A DNA stretch of 64,000 bases from Stentor roeselii (Eukaryota; Ciliophora; Heterotrichea; Heterotrichida; Stentoridae), in the NCBI GenBank assembly GCA_006503475.1, contig RSEH01000134.1, forward strand, positions 60,745-124,744, in the 5' to 3' direction. How positions within the stretch are numbered: position 1 is the first letter of the stretch; each line of letters opens with the position of its first letter. The notes beneath the pieces are model-generated. The model was given only the letters and a program-made list of their open reading frames with translations, was not told where the DNA came from and did not search any database. The position numbers and the translations under genes were made by a program. This document shows positions 28,835 to 38,979 of this stretch, piece by piece.

Positions 28835-31183
28835 ATGAATGAACCTTTTTTCAAGATCTCCGCAGCAAGGAACGCAAAAGTCCTGACTCGCAAAGAGAAG
28901 CAAAATCGAGAAGTCTCTTGGAATCCTCGATTTTTTGTTGAGAAAATGCCTGAATACGACGCGGCGAAGGACAGGTACCTGCAGAGTCTTCTGTCAACTC
29001 TGAAAAACAAGAAATTTGCGCCGAAAAGCCGGAAAATTAAGCTGCGCTCGCCGAATACTGTCCAAAAGTCAGCTAGTTCTAAACGGTTGGCTTATGTTCA
29101 GGTGAATCGACTTGAAACGCTGTCGAAGATTCGGAGTGAATTGGAAAGTGCTTACATTTCCAAAGGTATTCCCATCGAATTTTTCAAGGACTTGGGGGAA
29201 TGTGTTGAAGGCTTGGATCTTAAAGTTTCTATCGTCTTGCTGAATAAACATCTGCAGGACTTGCTTAATGATAAAAGTCTTGTTCAGATCGCTATTAAGA
29301 CGGTTAAGGTCAGGGAAAGGTTTTTGCAACAGATTCAAGATACCATTGCTCTTGGGCAGGTGGATCGTAAAATTGCTGCGGATTTTATTAGCATTGTTTC
29401 AGTTTATTCTATTCAGGCAGTTGAAGCTATTGTTCAGTGGAGGGATTACATGCAACAGATCAACCCTGCTTTGCCTCGACAATCTTTTTGGTATCATGAA
29501 AAGAATTATCTGGCGAAAATGGCTAAAGATTTAATGTTTTTAAAGGAGTCGATTCTTGTCAAGGCTCTTGAAAGTCAAATTGTTTTTAAGTTCATTCCGA
29601 ACTTTTGTGAGAAAAAAATTAAAAATTTCACGAAAAGACTCTTGGATGCTGAGAGTTGTATTTCTGAAGTGGTTTCTCCTGGATTTAAGGAAAGTGTTTT
29701 TGAACTTAGGAGTAAGAAAAGTGAAAAAAAAATTGGGGATGGAAGTTTTAATGGATTGAAAATTAAGAATTTAGATAGTCAGGATACTAGGAGTGTTGAA
29801 AAATTGAATATTGAAAGCAATGAATCCCAGATAAACCTCGAAAGCCCCTGCGAAATAATCGAAACCAACGGAGACATCCTCCCTCAAATCCAAGCCTTCA
29901 ACAAATCCATTCCAGACCAAATAAAAAAATGTTTAGGCGATGCAGAATCAGCTTATTCCACGTCCCTATCTCTAAAGTTCCCAAGTTACCTCTGGGTGAA
30001 AATCCAAAACTCAAATCTCGGTTTTTTCATCCTAAACCTAGAAACCCAAAAAACCCAGCAAAAACGTTTATTTTTATCTCACATCTCCGCAAAGAGTTTA
30101 GAAGCTCTAGAAAAAGTAATAGAAGCTGCTATAAACTACTGCAAATCAAGTTACAACTGTGACGAGATTCGAGTGAGTCTCTCCAGTCCTCAAAACGCGG
30201 AAGGCAAATACGAGTCTGACAAGTCAATCAAACGTTTTTTCGATAATTTGGGTTTTCGCTGGAAGGTGCTGATTAAAGATAGAACTGACTTCCCCGTGCA
30301 CATCTTGGGTCTCGTTGTTCCTAAGTCGGAGTCTTTCAAAACTTCAGACCTGTTCCAAGATTCTTTGAAATTTTCCTATGCTTGCTTTGCTCAAAAAACT
30401 ACTTCGAGATTTGAAGGTAGTTGTGGACTTAGTGATGTTGGACAGGCTTTAGTGCTAAATGCTTTGGCATCAAGTAGTTCAGAAAGTAAAGAAAATTTGG
30501 ATTTTGAAGGGTTTAGTTCTTCAGTTAAGGGCATTCTTAGCAAAATAACTCAAAAATGGTCGCCTCCTGCTTTTAAGGTCTCTGAGCACAACAGTCTAGA
30601 TTCAGTGAATCAAGAAACCTCAAAACTCGGCCTTCACTTCGAAAATCTTGAAGACAAGAGAACCATTTTATCAATGTGCTCAGTCGAGTTAAACTGGTTG
30701 AAGTTCTTAACAACCTGCTGGCAAAACAAAAGATACCTCATCCTAAACTGCCAGATAAACGTAATGTCCAGCAATTCAAAATCAGTTTACATAATCCCAA
30801 CGGAAGACCCATCATTTTCAGTATTTTTAATTCCCCATATACCAGAATCTTCAATTCCCGACGCTTTAACCAATTCCAAAGAAATCCTATCAAGTCTCTC
30901 AAAGACTCAAGAGCAGCTTCATGAACTTTGGCTTCCCGAGTTCAAAGTGCCCAGCAAGTCCTCTGCTTGCTGGAAGGACTTTAAAATAGAAGAGACTTCT
31001 GAACTACATGTAAAAGCTGCTTTGCACCCTAAAGGCAATGCTCGGCTGACGCCGAGCAAGAACGCGTTGATCATCTCAGAAGGCTTTTTGTTTGGACTGA
31101 TCAACTCACGGATTGACGAAGAATTCGAAGTGCCTTATATGGCGGTTTATGTGAAGACGAGTGACTTTACCAGATTAAGTTAA
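28835..31183 (+). CDS. Large protein of unknown function, weakly GNAT-like and serpin-like
   Basis: This 782-residue protein is not recognised with confidence. The first 80 residues are basic; 80-300 is helical (LETLSKIRSELESAYISKG, TVKVRERFLQQIQDTI). Around 400-500 the order of a helix (LEALEKVIEAAINYC), a strand (DEIRVSLSS) and NLGFRWKVLI is what the second half of a GNAT acyltransferase fold looks like. In the last 250 residues LSDVGQALVLNALAS, LWLPEFKVPS and LIISEGFLFGLINS recall serpin segments, though without an obvious reactive loop. Both readings are impressions. The start faces the ankyrin gene at 29 bp, and its TAA (31181-31183) directly abuts the TAG of the convergent gene. Ciliary function is possible given the neighbours, but unproven. 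Confidence 0.75.
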   Translation: MNEPFFKISAARNAKVLTRKEKQNREVSWNPRFFVEKMPEYDAAKDRYLQSLLSTLKNKKFAPKSRKIKLRSPNTVQKSASSKRLAYVQVNRLETLSKIRSELESAYISKGIPIEFFKDLGECVEGLDLKVSIVLLNKHLQDLLNDKSLVQIAIKTVKVRERFLQQIQDTIALGQVDRKIAADFISIVSVYSIQAVEAIVQWRDYMQQINPALPRQSFWYHEKNYLAKMAKDLMFLKESILVKALESQIVFKFIPNFCEKKIKNFTKRLLDAESCISEVVSPGFKESVFELRSKKSEKKIGDGSFNGLKIKNLDSQDTRSVEKLNIESNESQINLESPCEIIETNGDILPQIQAFNKSIPDQIKKCLGDAESAYSTSLSLKFPSYLWVKIQNSNLGFFILNLETQKTQQKRLFLSHISAKSLEALEKVIEAAINYCKSSYNCDEIRVSLSSPQNAEGKYESDKSIKRFFDNLGFRWKVLIKDRTDFPVHILGLVVPKSESFKTSDLFQDSLKFSYACFAQKTTSRFEGSCGLSDVGQALVLNALASSSSESKENLDFEGFSSSVKGILSKITQKWSPPAFKVSEHNSLDSVNQETSKLGLHFENLEDKRTILSMCSVELNWLKFLTTCWQNKRYLILNCQINVMSSNSKSVYIIPTEDPSFSVFLIPHIPESSIPDALTNSKEILSSLSKTQEQLHELWLPEFKVPSKSSACWKDFKIEETSELHVKAALHPKGNARLTPSKNALIISEGFLFGLINSRIDEEFEVPYMAVYVKTSDFTRLS

Positions 31184-34100
31184 CTACTCATTCAATCTTT
31201 TCGCCTTCAGTGGCTCAAAAGAACTGAACCTGAAAGAAGACTGTTTTAATTGTGACTCCAAGTCACTGATTTTTCCTAGAAATTGACTTTCAGCCCTTTT
31301 CGCGTCTTTTTCAAGAGAATTGCAGAGGTCTCTGTAGTACTCAGCGTTTTTATCTTTGCTGGTGAGAAGAGCGTCTTTATAGTTGACTGTCTCGAAATGC
31401 TTTTTCTGAAGGTCTTCGATTTCTTGTTTTAATGAAGACTTTAAAGTCACCACTTCGGCTTGAAGTGTGTCGAGACTTTGCAAGTGAGTTTCTTCAAGTC
31501 CTGAAAAGTTCCTCAGAAGGTCTGAAAAGCAAGACTTGTAAAAACTAGTCATTTGTTGAGATTCCGTGAAAATCAACTCAGATTCACTGAGGGTCTGGTC
31601 GAAGTGTTGTTTGACTTGAAGCAGCTCAGCTTCTCTTTCTTTCAACAAGGCTTTTAAAGAATCTTGCTCAGTTTCTATTTCCTGCAAAGAAGCAGTTGTT
31701 GATAAGACCTCGTCTTCCTTCGCTGTTAACTCGCTTTGAAGTGTTTGCAGGACCTTTTTTAATTTCGTCTGGTCCTGGTAGTGATTTTCCTCAGTTTCCT
31801 TTAAAAGTTCTCGAAGTTTATTGCTTTCGTATTTGCAGGTCATTAGTTCACGGTTTAATTCTTCTTTTTCTTTCAGCCAGGCGAGTTTTGAAGAGTTGAA
31901 AACCCTTAAAATCGAGTTGGACATGTCAGAAAACATTACAAAAGTTTGACTATTGAGTTCTTTTATCTCGTCAATGAACTGTTTCTTGACTTCTGCCAGT
32001 TCTGAGCTGGTTTTATTGAAGATTTCTTTGAAAATAAGGAAAAATTCCTTGTTTTTTCTTAAAACTTCTGACCTGAGCTCCTCGTTGAACCTTTCCAGGT
32101 CTTGAATTTCGGTTTCATAGTCGAGAACTTTAAGTTTCAACGAGTCTGTCAGTGAACTTTCGCTGAAAAACTGTTCTTTTAAGAGAGAGGCTTGGTTTTG
32201 AACTATCTGAAGTTCTTGAATAGCTTTTTGGTGCTTTTTTTGAAGCATTTCAAGTTCCAAACGAGTCAGTTCTAGTTCTTGTAAGGTCTTCTGCTGCTGG
32301 TTACGAGATAAGTCCTTTTCCGCTGAGACTTCATTGAAAAACTTATCTGCTGTTTCTTTTGCGCTGGTTTTGAAGTCGTTGAAACGTTTTTCAAGAATTT
32401 TGTAAGTTTCTTGTTTACGAAGAAGTTCAGTTTTCAGTCGGGCGATTTCGTTTTGAAGGTCTTCGATTTGCTCATTTAGTTTAAAAGATTCAGACTGAAG
32501 TTCAAGATTTCTTTTATTGACGATATTGGAAGACTCTTGATTGACTTTTTCTATTAAAGTGATTTGTTGTTCAAGACTTAAATTCTGGTCTTCGAGATGA
32601 GCTTTTTGAGTTTGAATGTCGGAAAGTTGAGTTTTTAATTCGTTTACAAGTTTGTTGACCTGCGCCAGTTGTTCAGAAAAATTTGCTCTGGTTTGGTGAA
32701 GGTCGAGAAGATTTTTTTGAAGGTTTTCGTTTTTTGATAAGATTTCTTCATTTTTCGACTTTTCTATTTCCAGTAAAGTTTCGACTTTCGCGAGTTTTCG
32801 AGAGGTTTTTTCACATCCGATGAAAGATTCTTCGAGTTTTGACTTGATTTCATCGATTTTAGAGTTTTTCTCATGTACCAGGTTTTTTAGTTCTTTTTCC
32901 CATTTGGAGTTGAGTTCATTTTCAGCTGTTTTGAGAGTTCTTTGAAAGACGTTCTTCGCTTGTTCGAGTTGTTCCGTTAAAACTACTGAGTGAGTTTTTT
33001 TCTCAATATAACTTTCATTAAGATCCTTTAAAAGACTTGAGTATTGTTCATCTTTTTCCTTTTCCCTTTGATAAAACCCTGCAGCCCTAGCTTCAAACTC
33101 ATCCATTTGCGACTTGATGATATTTTTATAGTAATTTTTCTGATCATCAATTTCATTTTCATGCTTTTTTCTAAGATTTCTACTTTCAAACTCATTTTGT
33201 TTCAAGATATTCGAAATCGACTCTTCATAGTCGCACTTGCTGATTTCTAAGGCCTGGGTCAAGTCGTTTTTATCTTCTTGAAAGCGCTGCTGAGAGATTG
33301 AAAGACAATGTTCAAGTTCTGATACTTTATGCTTAAGTCCCTCGACTTCTGAGTTCTTTTTATCAATTTCTTCTTTGACTTCTTCAAGTCGTTCCGAGAA
33401 TTTTTTCTTCAGGTCTTTCGCTTGACTTTTACATTCACTGAGTTCTTTTTCCTTTTCAGACTCGAGAGTCATCTTGAAAAAAGAAGTCGATTCTTCAAGT
33501 TCATGCTTTTCTGAGTTTATTTTAAAGATCTGGCTGTTTAAAAACTCGATTTCCCGCGCAGAGTCTTTGAATTTAATGTTGAGGTTGTAATGTTCTTCTT
33601 CGAGGATGTCAAGTTTTCGCTTGTTTCCTTCGTTTTCTCGTTTTAGAAGGGAAAGGCTTTCTTCTAGTCTGGACTTCTCGTTTTTTTCTTTAGTGATTTC
33701 TGACTTTAGGTCTTGAATCTCGTCGTTTTTAGCGTTGCTGACTTTTTCGAGTTCTTCGACAACTTTTTTTCTTTTGTTGCTTTCGTCTTTTCTTTCAAGG
33801 ATTTCACTTTGCTTGGATTTCATCCCGGTCTCGTATTTTACTCGAAGGTTTTCAAGGTTACTTTCGAGTTCTTTGATGGAAAGTTTTAGAATTCCTGATT
33901 CTTCGATTGATTCTTTCTTTTCTTGACGTTCTTGTTCCAGCTTTTTCTCAGCATTTAGCCGCGAGTTCATTTCGAAAAAATATTCAGTGATGGTTTGGCT
34001 TAGTTCTTTTTTTAGACCTTCGATTAGTTCTTTGGTCATTTTGTCCTCGTATAGCTCTTTTAGTCTTAAAGGCACGTAGGCCTCTGTCACTGGGTCTTGT

Positions 34101-34237
34101 TTAAGTGATAAGAGAAGAGGGTCATTTTGAAAGTCTTCCGAGGAGTTTCTAATGAGATTTGAAAGTTTTTCCAGTTTTTCCTTGAAATGTTTTTGAGCTG
34201 AAGTTATAATTGACTCTGACTCGCTTTCCGGGTTCAT
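31184..34237 (-). CDS. Long coiled-coil protein, 1017 residues
   Basis: Almost the whole protein after residue 100 is predicted coiled coil, with dense heptads of Leu, Glu, Lys and Gln (for example RLETELLRKQ-like segments, LTRLELEMLQKKHQKAIQE). The N-terminal 90 residues are less repetitive and include LPLRLKELYED-like helices; the C-terminus ends SSFRFSSFEPLKAKRLNE. No motor, calponin or kinase domain is visible. Such proteins in ciliates are often basal-body, cortical or contractile-fibre components, but nothing here singles out one role. The stop abuts the stop of the convergent gene with no gap. The start is 70 bp from the stop of TmcB-like copy B on the same strand. Confidence 0.85.
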   Translation of the reverse strand: MNPESESESIITSAQKHFKEKLEKLSNLIRNSSEDFQNDPLLLSLKQDPVTEAYVPLRLKELYEDKMTKELIEGLKKELSQTITEYFFEMNSRLNAEKKLEQERQEKKESIEESGILKLSIKELESNLENLRVKYETGMKSKQSEILERKDESNKRKKVVEELEKVSNAKNDEIQDLKSEITKEKNEKSRLEESLSLLKRENEGNKRKLDILEEEHYNLNIKFKDSAREIEFLNSQIFKINSEKHELEESTSFFKMTLESEKEKELSECKSQAKDLKKKFSERLEEVKEEIDKKNSEVEGLKHKVSELEHCLSISQQRFQEDKNDLTQALEISKCDYEESISNILKQNEFESRNLRKKHENEIDDQKNYYKNIIKSQMDEFEARAAGFYQREKEKDEQYSSLLKDLNESYIEKKTHSVVLTEQLEQAKNVFQRTLKTAENELNSKWEKELKNLVHEKNSKIDEIKSKLEESFIGCEKTSRKLAKVETLLEIEKSKNEEILSKNENLQKNLLDLHQTRANFSEQLAQVNKLVNELKTQLSDIQTQKAHLEDQNLSLEQQITLIEKVNQESSNIVNKRNLELQSESFKLNEQIEDLQNEIARLKTELLRKQETYKILEKRFNDFKTSAKETADKFFNEVSAEKDLSRNQQQKTLQELELTRLELEMLQKKHQKAIQELQIVQNQASLLKEQFFSESSLTDSLKLKVLDYETEIQDLERFNEELRSEVLRKNKEFFLIFKEIFNKTSSELAEVKKQFIDEIKELNSQTFVMFSDMSNSILRVFNSSKLAWLKEKEELNRELMTCKYESNKLRELLKETEENHYQDQTKLKKVLQTLQSELTAKEDEVLSTTASLQEIETEQDSLKALLKEREAELLQVKQHFDQTLSESELIFTESQQMTSFYKSCFSDLLRNFSGLEETHLQSLDTLQAEVVTLKSSLKQEIEDLQKKHFETVNYKDALLTSKDKNAEYYRDLCNSLEKDAKRAESQFLGKISDLESQLKQSSFRFSSFEPLKAKRLNE

Positions 34238-34307
34238 TTTTATTTGGTTTGGGTTAATTATTGGGTGATGGATGATTGAATACTAAATCTATTCACCATG
34301 AATAAGT

Positions 34308-37300
34308 TTAACTCGAGATTTTACCTAGTCTATTCTGTCGAAGAGTCAATGTCGGAAATAACTCAACAAGGCTAACAATGCTGTGAATCACTTCCACTTC
34401 TTTGTTTAAAGATTTGATGTATAGTTGATTGGTGAACAGAATTAATAATGCTGCACTAATCAAGGAAAACACAAGAATATCGCGCTTCATTGAATTCAAC
34501 ATGCTCAACGCAGAAGATTTACAATAATCTTTTAAATCTGAAATCATTGAAGTTGAGGTCTGGACACCTGAGGCAAATTCATAGAGTTCTGAGTTTTTTG
34601 CACTGAAATTCGATGAAAGATAATAAGACTCAGTGATTAAGAAGTCTTGATTCGGGATAAGACCTATTCTGACACTGGCAGGCTTCAAATTATTTTTCCC
34701 ATGAATTAAATTTTCAAATTTTTGATTAATAAATAGAAAACTAGCAGCTTTTTCGATTTCATTGTGATAAATGTGCAGTTCTTCATATGTTTTATTGAGG
34801 ATCTGACCACTGGGCTTGAGGACATAAGAGCTTTTATTTAAAATATTTAAAGATTGGTCTGTTTTTTCGAGAAAAGACTCAACAGTGAAAAAGTTCATTG
34901 TTAATGTTAGAGATTTTAAGTGTTCAAGTCGCATCATCAGCTGGGAATACGTTGAAAGAACTGCGATGATATCTGGAAAGAAGTAAAAGTTGACAAGAAG
35001 GTAGATGCTGATACTCATAAGGCAAATCAATGAAAAGTTCAGGATGTATGAAAAAAAATGATCAACTATTCTTTTCATTTCAACACCTTCAGCTTCTTCA
35101 ACATCTGTCACAATTTCATTGTCAAAATGATACTCAAGAAGTCTTTCTAAAACTGACTCACGTACTAATTTCGATGATGATTTTACCTGGAATCTTAACA
35201 GCTCCCAAAGTAAGTTCACGTTTTTTCGGTTGAGAAAAGTGAAAAGGCAGGTCAAGATAAATGCAAAAATTGATAAACCTGTTCCAGAGTAGAATAAAAT
35301 CTTTTGTCTTGTTGATGATTTTTTTAGTTTTTCATGTTCACAGGAAATAAACTCAGAAGAAGTGTTTAGAAGATGTGAATTCAAAGAAAAGTAAAGAGAA
35401 TAGACAAGTTCTATCATTAGTGCATTGTAACTTCCTTTAGATTTTACTTTTTTAATGATTTTTTCTGTGGTGATTACGAATGAATCGATTAAACTGATGA
35501 CATTTGATGACTTCTGAGTTAGTTCTTGTGTAAATATCCAGGAATTCACCTTCTGTTCATATAAATGACTGTAAGCTTCGCAAGATACCAGGTTTTCTTT
35601 TTCCTTTTTAAGCTTAACTTGAATTGAGCTTAAATTATTCAGTTCTTTTTCAATATCTTCTACTTTAAACCCCATGTCTAAGTTTGTTGAATGGTAGATG
35701 TCAACAGCTCTAATCGAAAACACTAAAAATTCCAATGAAATCAAAGCATCTTGCATAGAATTCAAGGTCTCTATATTTGATCTTTCATTTATTTCCAAGT
35801 AAATATTCGTGAAAATTCCTATGATTATGCAGATCAGGACTAGCACTGAAATATTTGTCAGGTACTTCGCAAATCTGAAAGAAAAAATTGAACTTTTCAT
35901 TTCTTTTGATTTTCTTAAGTTGCTTTGAGTGGATTCGAACGTTTCTGAAGAAAGTAAAACGGATTTTCTAGAAACTTTTTGAAGGTCTTTTTTAGTTTTA
36001 CTATCTTCTGAAGAGGGTTCAAAATAGTTTAAGTGGTTTTTATTTCCAGCTTGTGATTTTTTGCATATTTGACTGCTGAATAATTGATTTTCTCCTAAAA
36101 CAGTTTTTGATTTTTTGGTTTCATGTAAATTTTCATCATCTATAAGGTAAATGACAATAGCTGTCTTTTGGAATATTTTCAGTGAAGATATCAAGTAGTA
36201 TCTTGAACCATCTATTAATTCACTATGAGGAAGATGTCGAGGTTGATCAAATTTCTTACGGTTCATTGAAAATTCTTCAATGAAACTACTAATTAAATTT
36301 CCTTTAACATCAAAATCTTTCCCTGTTAACTTCACATCAAAATTCTTACTTCTTTCCAAAATAACCCCAAAATCCGATAACAAAGCAATCTCTTTTCTCT
36401 CATTCAAATCCGGGTCTAAAACAAACCAAAAAAAACTATTTTCTCCATCAGAGATATTTTCGATTTTCATGTAACATTCACGAATAAACCCATTTTTATC
36501 CAAAAACAAAAACTTGCTGTTTTGAATAACGATGCTTGAACAGCTTGACTTCAAAAACCCGATCAGTTGTTTTTTAATTAAAACATAAAAAGTATCTGGC
36601 AGAATCACAGACAAATGCAAATCGTCTGGCAAGTCTCCAGAGAAATTCAGCAATTCTAAAAATTCTTCATTGCAAAAAACAACTTTTCCGAAGTTTTTCT
36701 TATTTCCTTCAATGATAAAATTGCTTCTTCCATAACTAAGTTCTGACCTTTTCGAGCCCTGGCTTAAGTTTTTCAAAGAAGAAGCTTCGCTGATAAGCTT
36801 TTTTCCTCTTTTGCTGTTATTTAAGATCCCGTTCATCAAAGAACCGTAACATTTCTTGATTTGATAAGCTCCTGGGAACTGATTGTCAATGATTTGATAA
36901 GAATGGTTTACTATTTGCATGCTAACAACAAGTTTTCGAATGCTTTGTTTAAGTTTTCGAAGAGATACTGTCTTTTCACTGAAATCATTAAGAAATTTCA
37001 GATAATTCCTGCAAAATTCATGATCTTTTTCTTTCACTTCTTGGAATTTCTTGAAAAAGTCTAGAATTTTAAATCCTACTGAGTCGTCGCTGCAGATAGT
37101 TCTGATTATTTTCTTGCATTTGAAGACTTGGTAACAGTCAGGAAAGTTAAAACCTATGGGATTTGGAATCGTGATTTTATTTAAGGACAAGGTACTGTTG
37201 TTTAGGTATTCTTGGGAAAAATTTGCCTGTAGAACCCAAATTAAACGACTTTTGCTTGATTTGAAGTTTTTTTTCATGGATGTGAATAGTAGTGAATGGT

Positions 37301-38336
37301 TTAAAGGCTCTTTTAGGGTTTTTCTTAGAGATAGCTCAAACATTTCAAAGCTTTTTCTTTTCGATTTCGAGATTGGGGGAATGATTTTCAGACGATAGTT
37401 TATTATTGAATGAGAAAAAAATCCAATTAGTGGAATAGAAAATATTGTCAAGACAAAGGTTAATACTGAGTTATTGAAAGTGTATCCAAGCCAAAAGAAT
37501 AAAGACATAGAAGCACACCCAAGCTGAGTGGATAACTTGATGCTATTAACCACAGCTGAATAGTACGGAACATAATAAATCATCAATAGTGATGTCCCTG
37601 AGTACAAAAAAAAAGCAATTCCAAGGTAAGTATAGTAATTCGTTAACTGAATACTTGTAAAAAAGTAAGAATTAACCAAGTAATTTAATTTAACCGCATA
37701 ATCTGCTTTCGCATGAATTTTTCGATTTTCGTAAAAGTCCTCACTTGGATATCTAATCTCATAACTGCAAGTTTCATAAATAAAAGTCAAAACAATCAAA
37801 AATAAAATAACTAAAACACTAAGAACTTGCCCATATATTCCAAAGTCCACCTTCGATGCAGGCAATTCGCTCGGATATTCGACGACCAATCCTTTCGGGT
37901 TTTTCGAGTATTTAAAAATAACAAATAAAAGTATGCAAGTTGGAATGAACAAGTACTCAGCGATCAAAGTTATGAACATTTTGGCGATTGCAAGAAGCAA
38001 GATAGGGGTATTTTTATTAAAAATTTTCATGATCAAAATTGCAAGAATGATTAAAAAGACAAAACCTATCATCACCGCTTCAAAGATCAAGAACTCGTTT
38101 ATGTACCCAAAGGCTGTCACTGCTACGTCAACTGAAAGTAAGTTGATACTGTTCCAAAATGAGTAGTAGATGTCCCAATGCTTCACCGGCAAGTTTGGAT
38201 ACCAGAAAAATTGGGAATTTTGAGCAAGGATTATCAGCTGGTTTAAGAAAACTATCAACAAATTAGAAGATTTTTTCTTGAACGGCCAAATGTTGACTGA
38301 AAAAATCAAGTAGCAGAACTCGTATACAGTTCTCAT
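34308..38336 (-). CDS. TmcB-like multi-TM PAS-domain protein, copy B (no intron)
   Basis: This 1342-residue protein is a close paralog of copy C just upstream. The N-terminus begins with AQNSQFFWYPNLPVKHWD, then six or seven membrane segments (about 75-330). A helical TmcB-type region follows, with CYQVFKCKKIIRTIC and SLMNGILNNSKRGKKLI. A PAS-like domain (about 539-645) contains GKVVFCNEEFLELLNFSG. A Ser-rich cytosolic linker (about 730-815) precedes four C-terminal membrane segments near 822-846, 1009-1033, 1097-1120 and 1287-1309. The two long loops between them are helical and probably outside the cell, a layout reminiscent of sensory receptors. Unlike copies A and C, the first C-terminal membrane segment is encoded without interruption, so the intron was cleanly lost or never gained here. 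Confidence 0.85.
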   Translation of the reverse strand: MRTVYEFCYLIFSVNIWPFKKKSSNLLIVFLNQLIILAQNSQFFWYPNLPVKHWDIYYSFWNSINLLSVDVAVTAFGYINEFLIFEAVMIGFVFLIILAILIMKIFNKNTPILLLAIAKMFITLIAEYLFIPTCILLFVIFKYSKNPKGLVVEYPSELPASKVDFGIYGQVLSVLVILFLIVLTFIYETCSYEIRYPSEDFYENRKIHAKADYAVKLNYLVNSYFFTSIQLTNYYTYLGIAFFLYSGTSLLMIYYVPYYSAVVNSIKLSTQLGCASMSLFFWLGYTFNNSVLTFVLTIFSIPLIGFFSHSIINYRLKIIPPISKSKRKSFEMFELSLRKTLKEPLNHSLLFTSMKKNFKSSKSRLIWVLQANFSQEYLNNSTLSLNKITIPNPIGFNFPDCYQVFKCKKIIRTICSDDSVGFKILDFFKKFQEVKEKDHEFCRNYLKFLNDFSEKTVSLRKLKQSIRKLVVSMQIVNHSYQIIDNQFPGAYQIKKCYGSLMNGILNNSKRGKKLISEASSLKNLSQGSKRSELSYGRSNFIIEGNKKNFGKVVFCNEEFLELLNFSGDLPDDLHLSVILPDTFYVLIKKQLIGFLKSSCSSIVIQNSKFLFLDKNGFIRECYMKIENISDGENSFFWFVLDPDLNERKEIALLSDFGVILERSKNFDVKLTGKDFDVKGNLISSFIEEFSMNRKKFDQPRHLPHSELIDGSRYYLISSLKIFQKTAIVIYLIDDENLHETKKSKTVLGENQLFSSQICKKSQAGNKNHLNYFEPSSEDSKTKKDLQKVSRKSVLLSSETFESTQSNLRKSKEMKSSIFSFRFAKYLTNISVLVLICIIIGIFTNIYLEINERSNIETLNSMQDALISLEFLVFSIRAVDIYHSTNLDMGFKVEDIEKELNNLSSIQVKLKKEKENLVSCEAYSHLYEQKVNSWIFTQELTQKSSNVISLIDSFVITTEKIIKKVKSKGSYNALMIELVYSLYFSLNSHLLNTSSEFISCEHEKLKKSSTRQKILFYSGTGLSIFAFILTCLFTFLNRKNVNLLWELLRFQVKSSSKLVRESVLERLLEYHFDNEIVTDVEEAEGVEMKRIVDHFFSYILNFSLICLMSISIYLLVNFYFFPDIIAVLSTYSQLMMRLEHLKSLTLTMNFFTVESFLEKTDQSLNILNKSSYVLKPSGQILNKTYEELHIYHNEIEKAASFLFINQKFENLIHGKNNLKPASVRIGLIPNQDFLITESYYLSSNFSAKNSELYEFASGVQTSTSMISDLKDYCKSSALSMLNSMKRDILVFSLISAALLILFTNQLYIKSLNKEVEVIHSIVSLVELFPTLTLRQNRLGKISS

Positions 38337-38979
38337 TTTTATAGCTTATTAAAAATTTTATGTGCTGTGGAATGATGAGATTTAAGAATATTTATATAAG
38401 GATCCTGATTGGGAATTGGTAATGATCGAAGAACTAAAAATTATTATAGAAATTATGAAATTAAGATGGAAGCATTTCTTATTTATAATTTAGCGAAAGC
38501 TGTATTTTTAAGTTATTATAATCTTGAAAATGATTAGAAAATATCTAGAAGCCTTTGAATTATAAGAAATTTAGCTTTCAATAATATTTAGGAAGGTTAT
38601 TATTAAGATCAATTTTTGAGAATAATTTTCTGAATTATAAAGGTTTTAGTATTTTTTATTTATTTACTCCTGCGTCTTGAAGTTAACTATTAAGGACTCA
38701 AGTTAATATAGTGTATTCCATATTTCAATATAATATGAAGTTTGTTCATATTTAGTGTGAATAGCTTATTTCTGAACTTAGTTTTGTATAAATATCAAGT
38801 AAGTACAAAAAATCTATAATTTCAAAGCTTTCTATCATATAAATTAATTGATTTAAATTATTTACTAAGCATAACATAAAACTACATATTTAGATAAAAA
38901 CAGTCAAAAAATATTATCGATTATAAACAAGCTTATATAATGAATTATAATACAACAAGAATACTGCTCTTATTAAAAT
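38337..38979. other. 643-bp AT-rich spacer between TmcB-like copies B and C
   Basis: No open frame of note lies here. The first 100 bases next to copy B are C-poor on the + strand, the usual leader pattern for a minus-strand gene. The remainder is very AT-rich without a recognisable repeat. It should contain the 3' UTR of copy C and the promoter of copy B. Confidence 0.5.
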
